Positions 1 through 7,014 of a stretch of 11,198 bases of DNA are shown in pieces (within the stretch, counting starts at the first letter, position 1; every line of letters starts with the position of its first letter). The stretch comes from CAZOVB01 sp964583095 (GTDB lineage Bacteria > Planctomycetota > Phycisphaerae > SM23-33). The stretch lies in NCBI GenBank assembly GCA_964583095.1, contig CAZOVB010000097.1, positions 1-11,198 of the forward strand, in the 5' to 3' direction. Position numbers and translations under genes: made by a program. Below the pieces are notes generated by a model. It worked only from the letters and a program-made list of their open reading frames with translations, had not been told where the DNA came from and ran no database searches.

Positions 1-268
1 CGTTCGCCAGCATTCGCAGGTCGTCAAGCAATTCACGCGAATTCGCCCAAGCGACCGGATGCACCGAAAGTCCCCTGTGCATCGATTCCAAGCTTTTATA
101 CCAAGCCCCGGAAACGCCTATAAACGCATGGCCGGTTAGGTCGCCGGCAAACCAAACAAAAACATACTTATGCGGGCATGGTGGATGATGAACGCATCCC
201 GCGACGTAGCCAACTAGCGGCCTATCGATTTGCGGGATGCCGCACGTAGCGCACTCAAAACAGCTCAT
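1..268 (-). CDS. Small Cys-rich phage protein, 3'-truncated by window edge
   Basis: An open frame starts at ATG 268 and runs off the left edge of the window, giving 89 visible residues. A strong Shine-Dalgarno (AAGGGGAG) sits about 8 bases upstream, which supports the start. The N-terminus MSCFECATCG holds closely spaced cysteines (C3, C6, C9), and Cys-Val-His-His-Pro-Pro-Cys-Pro-His follows at about residues 25-33. This looks like a small metal-binding fold, probably zinc. I recognise no family and give no function. It lies 29 bases downstream of the RuvC-like gene and is the last visible member of the minus-strand operon. Confidence 0.6.
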   Translation of the reverse strand, partial: MSCFECATCGIPQIDRPLVGYVAGCVHHPPCPHKYVFVWFAGDLTGHAFIGVSGAWYKSLESMHRGLSVHPVAWANSRELLDDLRMLAN

Positions 269-297
269 GCTTCTTTCTCCCCTTGATTGCATCAACG

Positions 298-747
298 TCA
301 CAGGCACAACTCCCGCCGCAGTAAGTCTAGGATCCACAACGCATCGGCGTGGTTGTCGTCTTCGACCGCGCCGAACTTTTCGACCGCGGCTGCCACCATA
401 TGTGCCTTGCCTGCATTGCCTTTTCCGGTAGCGTGCTTTTTCACCTCGCTGGGGCTGTACCCCCTGTATTCTATCGCGTGCTGCTCGCACCAATGCACGA
501 TGACGCCTTGCAGCGTTGCTTGCACGACCAGTGCGCCTTGCATCTTCGGCGCAGCATTGCGTGCGGCCTCGTACGCGACGATGTCTACGCCGACAGAATC
601 CCGGACCTCCGATAACTTGCCGCTCAGCCGCAAAAGACGCATTCCCGCGCTTTCGTCGCGGCGGATCGACAAATCCCATGTGCCACCCATGCCGTCGGAG
701 TGCGCCCAGCCGCACCGGGTCGCAGGGTCAATCGCTAAGATTCTCAT
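298..747 (-). CDS. RuvC-like Holliday junction resolvase (phage type)
   Basis: This 149-residue protein has the RNase H-fold acidic signature of RuvC resolvases. The first strand is ILAIDPATRCGWA with catalytic D7, the second is IVAYEA with E60, and a C-terminal helix DDNHADALWI carries D130/D131 and D135. A basic stretch at about residues 103-114 (VKKHATGKGNAGK) matches the DNA-contacting region of the family. Such enzymes cut four-way junctions formed during phage replication and recombination and resolve branched DNA before packaging. The ATG overlaps the stop of the upstream gene as ATGA, so the two are translationally coupled. Its place in an operon with an exonuclease and an annealing protein fits a recombination role. 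The family call is firm; the exact substrate is inferred. Confidence 0.85.
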   Translation of the reverse strand: MRILAIDPATRCGWAHSDGMGGTWDLSIRRDESAGMRLLRLSGKLSEVRDSVGVDIVAYEAARNAAPKMQGALVVQATLQGVIVHWCEQHAIEYRGYSPSEVKKHATGKGNAGKAHMVAAAVEKFGAVEDDNHADALWILDLLRRELCL

Positions 748-1571
748 GTGATATACCCCGCCACGGAATTCCAGTCGCTGAACTCGCCTGCCATTTCCGG
801 CGGCACGAATTGCTCACGCATCCACTCGCGAAACGTTTCGTAATCTTTATCACTTGGCAACGATCCGCCAAACACGCGGCAATGCTGGCGAGCGGCAAAC
901 ATCGCCAGTTTGCGTTTGACGCCATCGCGGCTGTTCGCACGCTCTTGCGATTGCGCGGCCATACATCCTGCCTCGCTGCAAAGCACCACCGCCGCATGTC
1001 GCTGGTCAGCGGGCAGTTCGCCCTTCGCTCGCATCAACGCGACGCAGCGAGGGTGCCATACGACGATGAGCCCGGTGTCTCCACAATGGGTGCACCGGAA
1101 GCGAGGCGGCGGACTGTCGCACTGCCTCGCTTGATAGAACAACTGCTCACGCTTCGCCGCGGCAGCATCGGGTTCCATCTGCCCATCGGCCTGTTGTTTG
1201 CCTAACGCGATTAGCGCGCGCAAGATGCCCCCCAAAGGGTACACCTTGCCAGCTTTTTGCGTCATCACCGGCCGGTGCTGCAGGTGCAAATCTCGCTCAC
1301 GCTCCCGTCGGCTGGAGCGTGCCTGCATCGCCTCCCGCCGCACGATCGTGGCGGTCCGGTCGCGTTGCTCCCACTGCAGCGGAGGGTCAAGCTCGCCGTC
1401 TTCCATCCGCCGGGTCACCGACAAAGCTTCGTCCAGCTCGATCGGCTCCAGCACGCGCCGCCACTTCCGCAGCGTCGCCGCCGGATCCTCCAACCGGTCG
1501 AGCCAGTCGCCGATCGTCGGGTAGCTGCAGCGGTAATCGCGCAGCCATTGATCAAATTGCTCCGCTTGCAC
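744..1571 (-). CDS. Probable phage replication protein, helicase-loader-like, with Cys cluster
   Basis: The protein has 275 residues and starts at GTG 1571 behind GAGGGAGG. It overlaps the end of the replication organizer by 20 bases. The N-terminal 60 residues (a helical segment, then LRKWRRVLEPIELDEALSVT) resemble the N-terminal region of phage helicase loader/inhibitor proteins of the G39P type. A Cys cluster follows: C160-x2-C163 in CTHCGDTG, then H173, C176, C198 and C203, which is a likely zinc site of the kind seen in replication accessory proteins. If the call is right, it delivers the host replicative helicase to the origin bound by its upstream neighbour. The similarity is a pattern judgement, not a search result. 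The position next to the organizer is the stronger argument; a purely structural zinc protein is possible. Confidence 0.5.
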   Translation of the reverse strand: MQAEQFDQWLRDYRCSYPTIGDWLDRLEDPAATLRKWRRVLEPIELDEALSVTRRMEDGELDPPLQWEQRDRTATIVRREAMQARSSRRERERDLHLQHRPVMTQKAGKVYPLGGILRALIALGKQQADGQMEPDAAAAKREQLFYQARQCDSPPPRFRCTHCGDTGLIVVWHPRCVALMRAKGELPADQRHAAVVLCSEAGCMAAQSQERANSRDGVKRKLAMFAARQHCRVFGGSLPSDKDYETFREWMREQFVPPEMAGEFSDWNSVAGYIT

Positions 1572-2370
1572 GGTCTGCCTCCCTCAGGGCCTCGAGTGCG
1601 TTTCGTTTGCGCGGGCCTGCGTTTTTGGCGGGTGACCGTCCTGCGGGCAGCTCTGCCGGCCCCAGGTAGTCGCGCCAAAAATCGGCCTTCAGGAAACGCT
1701 CCGGATCGCGCACGTACTCCGGATCGCATTCGGCGCGGTAGCGTTGCGCCGCCTCCTCGACCCTCGGCCGTTCGGCTTCTGGAACCTGTCGCCATAGCGT
1801 GAGGCACTTGCGCTTGCCGCGCTTGCGACCACTGCCGTTGGGCGGGTAGGTCTTCCAGAAGGCTTCGAAAGCCTCCGGGTACACATTTGGACGCGGCGAC
1901 TTGTTCGCCGCATTACTTTTGATCCCTGGTCCCTGATCCCTGGTCCCTGATCCCTGATCCCTGGTAAGGTCGCGAGCGGTTCGCGAATGATTCGCGAATG
2001 GTTCGCGAATGCACGTTTCTTCAAGGGATTCTTCGGAAAACTCCTCGATTTCGGGTAGTGCGGTCGCTCGTTGCGGCTTGTCGACCCGTTGATGCTCCCT
2101 CCAGTTCACGATTTCGATGATCCGCTTGCCGCTCGAAGCCTTCCCGCGGTGAATCCGACCCAGTCGCGACAGGTTCGCGAGCGATTCGCGAACGGTTCGC
2201 GAACACTCCGGGAACACGAATGCGTCGATGACCTTGACGTTATCGTGCACCCGGCCAAAGTCATCAGCCATCGATATCAGCCCGAGGAACGCGAGCCTGT
2301 CGACCGGGTCCAGCGGAGCCAGCTTTTCGTCGCTCCAGAACTCCGGCTTGATTGTCCGTATCCGTGGCAT
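1552..2370 (-). CDS. Phage replication organizer (winged-helix initiator-like)
   Basis: The 272-residue product opens with MPRIRTIKPEFWSDEKLA, the hallmark N-terminus of many phage replication initiator/organizer proteins. A winged-helix region follows to about residue 110 (ending RIIEIVNWREHQ). After a low-complexity linker at about residues 130-155 (rich in Arg, Asp, Gln and Gly), a C-terminal domain has the usual form, ending with YVRDPERFLKADFWRDYLG. By analogy with lambda O and DnaD-type proteins it should bind the phage origin and recruit the helicase loader encoded next door. ATG 2370 lies 5 bases after the stop of the preceding gene, with AGTAGGG upstream. Unusually, the gene body contains two 4-copy 11-bp arrays and a heptamer array, which may be its own binding sites. 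Confidence 0.8.
   Translation of the reverse strand: MPRIRTIKPEFWSDEKLAPLDPVDRLAFLGLISMADDFGRVHDNVKVIDAFVFPECSRTVRESLANLSRLGRIHRGKASSGKRIIEIVNWREHQRVDKPQRATALPEIEEFSEESLEETCIREPFANHSRTARDLTRDQGSGTRDQGPGIKSNAANKSPRPNVYPEAFEAFWKTYPPNGSGRKRGKRKCLTLWRQVPEAERPRVEEAAQRYRAECDPEYVRDPERFLKADFWRDYLGPAELPAGRSPAKNAGPRKRNALEALREADRASGAI
1921..1962. repeat. Six tandem heptamers GRTCCCT
   Basis: Six contiguous 7-bp units read GATCCCT, GGTCCCT, GATCCCT, GGTCCCT, GATCCCT, GATCCCT, followed by a partial GGT. They lie inside the linker-coding part of the replication organizer. Because 7 is not a multiple of 3, they are read in all three frames and encode a Gly/Asp/Gln/Arg-rich stretch. They could be replication-origin iterons or a slippage-prone microsatellite in a tolerant linker. 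Confidence 0.85.
1969..2009. repeat. Iteron array A: four TCGCGA sites with 11-bp period
   Basis: TCGCGA begins at 1970, 1981, 1992 and 2003, an exact 11-bp spacing. Three of the copies are the fully palindromic octamer TTCGCGAA. One helical turn per repeat would put all sites on the same DNA face, as expected for cooperative initiator binding. The array lies within the replication organizer gene. The sequence pattern is direct; the origin function is inferred from lambda-type phages, whose iterons sit inside gene O. Confidence 0.8.
2163..2203. repeat. Iteron array B: four TCGCGA sites with 11-bp period
   Basis: A second set of TCGCGA sites begins at 2164, 2175, 2186 and 2197, with the same number of copies and spacing as array A about 160 bp away. 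It lies in the winged-helix coding part of the same gene. The exact repeat of copy number and phasing in two places argues against chance. Some constraint from the encoded peptide (Arg/Ser/Leu-rich) is still possible. Confidence 0.8.
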
Positions 2371-2375
2371 GGTCC

Positions 2376-2747
2376 CTACTTTTTTGGCCGGTTCTTGCGT
2401 TTGGCGACCCGCAGGTCGGCCAAGGCGTCATCCAGTTGCTGCTGGAGGACCGCATTGTCCGCTGCCAGCGCTTCGCATCGATGCTGCACGTTGGTGACCG
2501 CCACCTCGATCGCTTGCCGGATGCGCCGACAAACCTCGTCGGAATTGAGCGAGTTCCGATGTTCGCGGACTTCCGCGTGGATCGCCCATATCTGCTGTTC
2601 AATCGCTTCGTTTGTGGCCGCTCGCTGCCTGATCTTGGCTACCGCCCGCAAGGCATGCAGTGTGTCTTCTCGCAGCTGCTTTGCGGCGCGTTCGGTGCTG
2701 GCCAGCGTTTGGTTGACGCGGCCCGCCGTTTCCAATGCCTTTTGCAT
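2376..2747 (-). CDS. Hypothetical coiled-coil protein
   Basis: The 123-residue product is almost entirely helical, with few Gly or Pro. Long charged/hydrophobic heptads run from about residue 8 to 115, strongest at the C-terminal segment of about residues 90-112 (EALAADNAVLQQQLDDALAD), and the tail is basic (KRKNRPKK). This predicts a coiled-coil dimer that may touch nucleic acid. The ATG at 2747 sits behind AAGGAGATAAAGGTAG, a strong Shine-Dalgarno context. The GGTAGATGCAA around the start also occurs in the direct repeats beside the assembly gap. I recognise no family. Its position just upstream of the replication organizer suggests a replication accessory or structural helper role, with low certainty. 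Confidence 0.65.
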   Translation of the reverse strand: MQKALETAGRVNQTLASTERAAKQLREDTLHALRAVAKIRQRAATNEAIEQQIWAIHAEVREHRNSLNSDEVCRRIRQAIEVAVTNVQHRCEALAADNAVLQQQLDDALADLRVAKRKNRPKK

Positions 2748-2824
2748 CTACCTTTATCTCCTTGATTTTACGTCGATCAAGCCGACGATCCGCAAAACAA
2801 TTTGCCCGCGTGCTCGACTGCCGC

Positions 2825-3106
2825 TCATGGAAACAGGTCCATTTGTTGGTCATAGCCCTTCGGTTTTTCGGCTGGCGCGACATACCGAAGCCGCCCGCTT
2901 GGTGTCAGGTTCACCATTCCACCGTCGATCGCTTCGCCGACCGCGTCGTTCCATTGCTCCGACGTCGCTTGTGGCCAATCACCCCAGGCACCCAGCATCA
3001 TCAGCTCGCTGATCACAGCGACGCGAGAAATATCACGCCGCTCCGACCGCACAAAGTCGATGACCGCCGCAGCCAAGGTTTCGTTACTCGCCTTGTCCCG
3101 GCTCAC
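2825..3106 (-). CDS. Small protein with C-terminal sliding-clamp-binding-like motif
   Basis: I place the start at GTG 3106. It overlaps the TGA of the Rad50-like gene as GTGA, which gives a 93-residue protein. A longer frame reaching upstream to 3295 would run through that neighbour's coding sequence and has an Arg/Gly-rich out-of-frame look. The body (about residues 8-75) looks like a small helical/winged fold: LAAAVIDFVRSERRDISRVA, then a Trp-rich turn GAWGDWPQATSEQW, then a beta-like GRLRYVAP. The last residues are QQMDLFP. QMDLF matches the QL(S/D)LF consensus by which replication proteins bind the bacterial DnaN clamp. The protein may tie phage recombination or replication to the host clamp. 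No family is recognised. Confidence 0.65.
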   Translation of the reverse strand: MSRDKASNETLAAAVIDFVRSERRDISRVAVISELMMLGAWGDWPQATSEQWNDAVGEAIDGGMVNLTPSGRLRYVAPAEKPKGYDQQMDLFP

Positions 3107-4569
3107 AGCACGTCCGCCTCGATTTCGTGGGACTCGCTGCACTCCGCGGTCACCAAAACGACGTTTGCCGCGTGGACCTGTTCCGCGATCGCGGACCGGG
3201 CCATCGGGTCCAGGCCCTCCCAAGCTTCCTGCGGAAGCACCAACAGCCCACCTTCGCCGACCGCCTGAATCGCGATGTCCAACGCGATTCGCCACCGCTC
3301 CCCGTGGCTCAATTCCGCGTAGTACGTTTCGCCGCGTTTGGGGTGCTCCGTCAGCAGGCGGCCTTGGTGCACGCGTAGTGCGACTCCCGTGCGAGCCACC
3401 GCCTCGCTCAATACATCGTCGGTGCGTCGCGCGGCGGTGCGCAATTCCGTCGCCCGATTGCGGTGTGCCAGCGATTCCCTCCCGTGCCGCTCCGCCGCCT
3501 CCAAATGCTCATTCGCCCGGCGTGCCACCGCAGCCTGCTCAATCGCCATTTCGCACGATTCGACCATCGCTCGCGCCTGCGCCACCGCAGCATCCGTCGG
3601 CGGCTTCGGCAGCGTCGCTTGCGTGATCGCTCGCAGCTCCGCTTGCTCTGCGTCGCGTTGCTCGAGCAACTGCAACCGCTCCCGGTGCCGCTCTTTCGTC
3701 GCTTTGGTCGCCTCCCGCCACTTCTCCGCCTTTTCAAGCGCCAGACGCGCCTCCGCAACCGCCTCCGCCGCGTCCTCATCCGCTTTGGTCGCACGGTCCA
3801 ACGCCTGACGCTCTTGGTCGACCGTCGGACCCTGCCGGGACTCCTGCAGCGCGGCAATATCCGCCTCGGCCGCTTTCACGCGAGCGACCATTTCCTCGTA
3901 GTGCGCCTGCTGACGTTGCAGTTCGTCTAGCTGCCGGTTCGCCTGCTGTAGCCGCTCCCGCAACGCGTCCTGCGACGCCACGGCCGTCGGTTCCGCCGCG
4001 TCGCCAGCCGCTTCTCTGGCCGCCTGTGCGCGGCCATGCGCATTCTCCGCCGCGTCCTCCTCGCTGCGTGCGGCCCTTTCAAGGTCGCGTTTAATCTTCC
4101 CAGCCATCGCGATCAAGTCCGTTGCCTCCAGCGCTTCCGGGCTGACCAGGCGTTCCAATTCGTCACGCCCACCAGCCAACGCGTAAAACAGATCGGCCGA
4201 CGGTTCCGCTCCCGCGACCTGGATCAACGCTTTAATTCGCTTCGCATCCGCAGCATTGGGATCCTTAATTTTGGGGTCGACCAAATCCGCGACAGATAAC
4301 CGGCCCTCCAACGTCGCGACTTCCAGTTCCCCGACCCGCTTCGCAGACCTCGCCACATGCAGCGTCACCCCGAGCCCGTGCACGCTCCCAGCGACCGCGC
4401 CGTCCCGTACGCTCGGCTTTCCGCGGCTGCCGGCCAACGCCTCCAATGCCTCCAGCGTTCGCGTCTTCCCTGCGCCGTTCGCGCCTCGCAGGACCACCAC
4501 GCCGCCGCCGTCTGGGACGGGAAGCGTTAAGGTTTCGACCGGCCCCAAGTCTTTAATTTCAATTGACAT
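3103..4569 (-). CDS. Rad50/SMC-like AAA ATPase with long coiled coil
   Basis: The start is ATG 4569, with GGAG 8 bases upstream; a TTG at 4593 is less likely. The 488-residue protein has a Walker A GANGAGKT at residues 29-36. A coiled-coil arm rich in Glu, Ala, Arg and Gln spans about residues 135-375, and an ABC-type signature SHGERWRIALDIA lies at about 421-433. This is the two-lobed layout of Rad50/RecF/SMC proteins, in short phage form. No CxxC zinc hook is seen in the arm. The Walker B strand reads LLVLPQEAWEGLD, with Pro and Gln where the Asp-Glu pair is expected, so ATP hydrolysis may be weak or use other residues. It sits downstream of the annealing protein and exonuclease genes, which suggests it acts with them in DNA-end processing. 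Confidence 0.75.
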   Translation of the reverse strand: MSIEIKDLGPVETLTLPVPDGGGVVVLRGANGAGKTRTLEALEALAGSRGKPSVRDGAVAGSVHGLGVTLHVARSAKRVGELEVATLEGRLSVADLVDPKIKDPNAADAKRIKALIQVAGAEPSADLFYALAGGRDELERLVSPEALEATDLIAMAGKIKRDLERAARSEEDAAENAHGRAQAAREAAGDAAEPTAVASQDALRERLQQANRQLDELQRQQAHYEEMVARVKAAEADIAALQESRQGPTVDQERQALDRATKADEDAAEAVAEARLALEKAEKWREATKATKERHRERLQLLEQRDAEQAELRAITQATLPKPPTDAAVAQARAMVESCEMAIEQAAVARRANEHLEAAERHGRESLAHRNRATELRTAARRTDDVLSEAVARTGVALRVHQGRLLTEHPKRGETYYAELSHGERWRIALDIAIQAVGEGGLLVLPQEAWEGLDPMARSAIAEQVHAANVVLVTAECSESHEIEADVL

Positions 4570-4623
4570 GATTTCACTCCGTCTTCCAAACAAAAAGAAA
4601 CATTCCGCCCGCCACGCGAGCGA

Positions 4624-5436
4624 CTAAAACGCTATCTCGTCGCCCCCGGCCGCACGATCGGCGTCCGCGCTCGATTCGCCCTGCGGGCCGCCCGGCTGGA
4701 TCGTTACGGCCTCCTCATCTCGCGGTGCGTCCACCTGCTCCGCGAATGATTGCTCCTCCGGCTGCTGCTCCAGCAACCGCTGGCGCAACGCCTCCGTGCG
4801 GTTGCCTGCACGGACCTTTTGCGGTTCGCGAAATTCACCCTCCAGCATCAGCCCGGCCTCATCACGCGTAAAAAGCCCGCCGTTTTGCGTCGGAAACGCT
4901 TGCCGCAGCACGCTTGACTCCGCGCATTTGGCGATCATTCCCGCACGATCCGACTTCCAATTGCCGAACCCCTTGTCCCGCGTCTTGACGTCGATCGCGT
5001 CGTAATACGGAACGTCGCGGTCCCGCCGGTACACGCGAGCCCAGCCGCCCAGCAGATGCTCGCCGCTGAAGACGATGTCCCCCTGCCGATACACCGGTTT
5101 ATTGTCCGCCTGGACAATCACCCCCGATTCAATGCCGGCAAACTGCGGGTGCGTCTCCGCCCGCTTAAACAGTGCTTGCACCGCCGTAATCAGGCTGAAC
5201 TGGGGCCCGTCTTTGGCGTCGAAACCCACCAGGTACGCGTCGCCAACCCAAGGGTTTAGACCGCGTGCCTTACACAGCATCAAAAACCCCATCAGGTCTT
5301 TGTCCGTCGGCATCTTGCCGGCCTTGGTTGGCGTGGCAAAATACTTGCGCACCATGCCAGCCGACAGCTTAATTTCTTCCGATTCCCCGAACGGTGTGTA
5401 CGACAGGATCTTGTCTTCGGCTTGTTCTCCGCTCAT
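4624..5436 (-). CDS. bet: Bet/RecT-family single-strand annealing protein
   Basis: The 270-residue product matches lambda Bet in layout. It has CKARGLNPWVGDAYLVGF at about residues 55-72, then the FSLITAVQALFKRA strand-helix, then HPQFAGIESGVI. RVYRRDRDVPYYD follows, and a C-terminal core segment KCAESSVLRQAFP leads to FTRDEAG. Such proteins coat and anneal complementary single strands made by a partner exonuclease and drive phage homologous recombination. That partner (YqaJ type) lies immediately upstream with an ATGA overlap. The tail after about residue 205 is long, acidic and probably disordered, and ends in GGDEIAF. This recalls the acidic hydrophobic tip of SSB. The gene symbol follows family similarity; recT-like would be equally fair. 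Confidence 0.85.
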   Translation of the reverse strand: MSGEQAEDKILSYTPFGESEEIKLSAGMVRKYFATPTKAGKMPTDKDLMGFLMLCKARGLNPWVGDAYLVGFDAKDGPQFSLITAVQALFKRAETHPQFAGIESGVIVQADNKPVYRQGDIVFSGEHLLGGWARVYRRDRDVPYYDAIDVKTRDKGFGNWKSDRAGMIAKCAESSVLRQAFPTQNGGLFTRDEAGLMLEGEFREPQKVRAGNRTEALRQRLLEQQPEEQSFAEQVDAPRDEEAVTIQPGGPQGESSADADRAAGGDEIAF

Positions 5437-6323
5437 TTTTTCCTCACACGTAAAGTACGAAACGTTTTCGGTCCAACCTCATAACCCTTCCGGTGCGTTT
5501 CCAAATACGTCACCATTTGACCGCTCGGCAGCAGGCCACCCTCGGCTTCGCCAAGCGCCATCAAGACTTTCGCCTGCAGCTCCTTCGCCTCCTTATCTGC
5601 CGCCTTCGCAGCGGCCTTCGCGTCCTGCCACTGCTGCACAATGTCGGCGTCCTCGCCCGACAAGTTCCGCACCGAATCCGGTTCCCGCCGCAGGCGTTTA
5701 ATGACGTCGATGCTCGGCAGCCGACCTTCAGGAACTGGATCGCCGTCGACCATGTGGCGCTGCCACCATGCGGCGCATGTGCTGGCCAAGAACTGCTGCA
5801 GTGCCTCGTCAGCCTCCACGCGGAAGTAGCACACGCCACGGTCCTGAATCAGCGCGTACACGTGGCAGACATTCGCACCACTGCACAGCATCCCGCCTTG
5901 CGTCTGCAGCAAGTAATTGGGCGGGATGGCGTCCGTGCCATCCTCTCCCCAATCGCTGACGTCGATGAAGTCCGACAGCAACCCCGCTGTCTTGGCTTCC
6001 ACGTTTTCCCCGGTGCTGTTCACGAAGCCGTCCAGCGTCGCGGCCAGGCATGCCTCCGGTGCATGCCAGACCGCCTGCCGCTCCATCGGCCCTAAACGCT
6101 GCTCGGCGTAATCCAGCAAACCGGGCTCCACCACATGGCCGATCTCCGTCGCCGCATTTCCCGCAAACGGGTCCAGCTTCCCTTGCTTTTCCCACTGAAT
6201 CTCCAACGCCGTCTTCCATGGGCACACGCCCAGGATCGCCGCCAGATCCGTCGTGTGTAGGCGAGTCTGCCTTGCCGCCCGCCATGCCTGTTCGCTGTCA
6301 TAGGTTTCACGCACCCGTTTCAT
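5433..6323 (-). CDS. YqaJ-type viral recombinase exonuclease
   Basis: This 296-residue protein has the PD-(D/E)xK nuclease pattern of the YqaJ/lambda-exonuclease group. ATEIGHVVEPGLLDYAE at about residues 58-74 carries the early Glu, ATLDGFV has D98, VEAKTA has E109 and K111, and NYLLQTQGGM holds the following Tyr/Gln helix. Conserved N-terminal features are RLHTTDLAAILGVCPWKT. These enzymes digest one strand at DNA ends to give single-stranded tails for annealing. The pairing with the downstream Bet-like gene, with overlapping stop and start, is the standard two-component phage recombination system. A C-terminal helical region (about 235-265) is Ala/Lys-rich. ATG 6323 overlaps the upstream stop as ATGA, so translation is coupled. 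Confidence 0.88.
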   Translation of the reverse strand: MKRVRETYDSEQAWRAARQTRLHTTDLAAILGVCPWKTALEIQWEKQGKLDPFAGNAATEIGHVVEPGLLDYAEQRLGPMERQAVWHAPEACLAATLDGFVNSTGENVEAKTAGLLSDFIDVSDWGEDGTDAIPPNYLLQTQGGMLCSGANVCHVYALIQDRGVCYFRVEADEALQQFLASTCAAWWQRHMVDGDPVPEGRLPSIDVIKRLRREPDSVRNLSGEDADIVQQWQDAKAAAKAADKEAKELQAKVLMALGEAEGGLLPSGQMVTYLETHRKGYEVGPKTFRTLRVRKK

Positions 6324-6709
6324 TGTGCGTCCTCGTCTTCAAGCTCGCAGAACCGCCACGCGACCCCATCGGTGTCCAGAAACCGACAGGGATCCCCAGC
6401 ACTCCAAGGCTTCACGGCCGCCAGCACGCCCGATTTAGGCGCGTCGGATTCGTGATCGCGAAACCGTACTCGCGGCCTTCGGCGCGCATCCTCGTCAGTT
6501 GGGCTTTTTTTTGGCTGGTGTTGTGGCTGCTCGGCGGTCGCACCACCTACGCGCAACACGTCACCGGTCATCTCCATCTTGGCCAGCCGGCTGTGTACGT
6601 AGGCCCAAAACTTTCCGCCCTCCAGACTGTCTTTCCAAACAAACGCTTTTAGCAGCAGTGTTGCCGCGCTGCCGCACGCTCGCCGTTGATCTTCGTCTAA
6701 CACTTGCAC
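6320..6709 (-). CDS. Hypothetical phage protein, 129 aa
   Basis: The likely start is GTG 6709, preceded by GAGGAGG at close spacing; a second GTG two codons later is also possible. The reading frame overlaps the preceding gene by 13 bases and ends in an ATGA overlap with the exonuclease. Residues 1-50 look helical and folded (GSAATLLLKAFVWKDSLEGG). A Pro/Gln/Arg/Asp-rich linker follows at about 60-88, then a short C-terminal domain (GDPCRFLDTDGVAWRFCELE) that looks beta-rich, and an acidic end. I do not recognise it. Its fixed place directly before the exonuclease suggests a modulator or partner of the recombination pair, by context only. Confidence 0.6.
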   Translation of the reverse strand: MQVLDEDQRRACGSAATLLLKAFVWKDSLEGGKFWAYVHSRLAKMEMTGDVLRVGGATAEQPQHQPKKSPTDEDARRRPRVRFRDHESDAPKSGVLAAVKPWSAGDPCRFLDTDGVAWRFCELEDEDAQ

Positions 6710-7014
6710 CCGTCCTCCTCAAAAAAAGCATCAATTACCAACCACGCCCCCCCCACGAACAACACGATTGCATCATCAATCACCACTGGCTCGCCTCCGC
6801 TGCATGGCACCACAGCCACCGTGACGCGTTGCGCCGCTCGCACGACCACATAGCGCACGTCGCCGCACGTCCACCGTGGGACCGCCGCGCTACGCATGAA
6901 GCACGCGCAGCCGACCGCCTCCATTGGATTGCATTCCGCAATCACCGTGTGTGCATACTTGCCGTTCGACGGCACGCGACGAACACCCGCTGTCACCGTA
7001 TCGCAGGAACTCAT
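6697..7014 (-). CDS. Hypothetical Cys-rich phage protein, 105 aa
   Basis: The ATG at 7014 overlaps the stop of the CsrA gene (AAATGA), so it is co-translated with it. The protein has eight cysteines, including C37-A-C39 near the middle and a terminal GCKC. The second half is strongly beta-like and hydrophobic (DVRYVVVRAAQRVTVAVVPC, then VVIDDAIVLFVGGAWLVIDA). It lacks a clear signal peptide, and the hydrophobic stretch is short and broken by acidic residues, so a membrane protein is not clear. An 8-C homopolymer at 6747-6754 lies in the gene, but the frame runs through intact to a coupled stop. No family is recognised. Confidence 0.55.
   Translation of the reverse strand: MSSCDTVTAGVRRVPSNGKYAHTVIAECNPMEAVGCACFMRSAAVPRWTCGDVRYVVVRAAQRVTVAVVPCSGGEPVVIDDAIVLFVGGAWLVIDAFFEEDGCKC

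Noticed and set aside
2071..3012. A 313-residue open frame on the plus strand
   Set aside because: It runs antisense through three better-supported minus-strand genes and has Arg/Ser/Cys-rich composition typical of a shadow frame in GC-rich DNA.
2825..3295. Long N-terminal extension of the clamp-motif protein
   Set aside because: The extra 63 residues overlap the Rad50-like coding sequence and look out of frame (Gly/Arg-rich). The GTGA overlap start at 3106 is far better.
6747..6754. A possible frameshift at an 8-C homopolymer
   Set aside because: The reading frame continues through it to a normal stop that overlaps the next gene's start, so nothing suggests an error.
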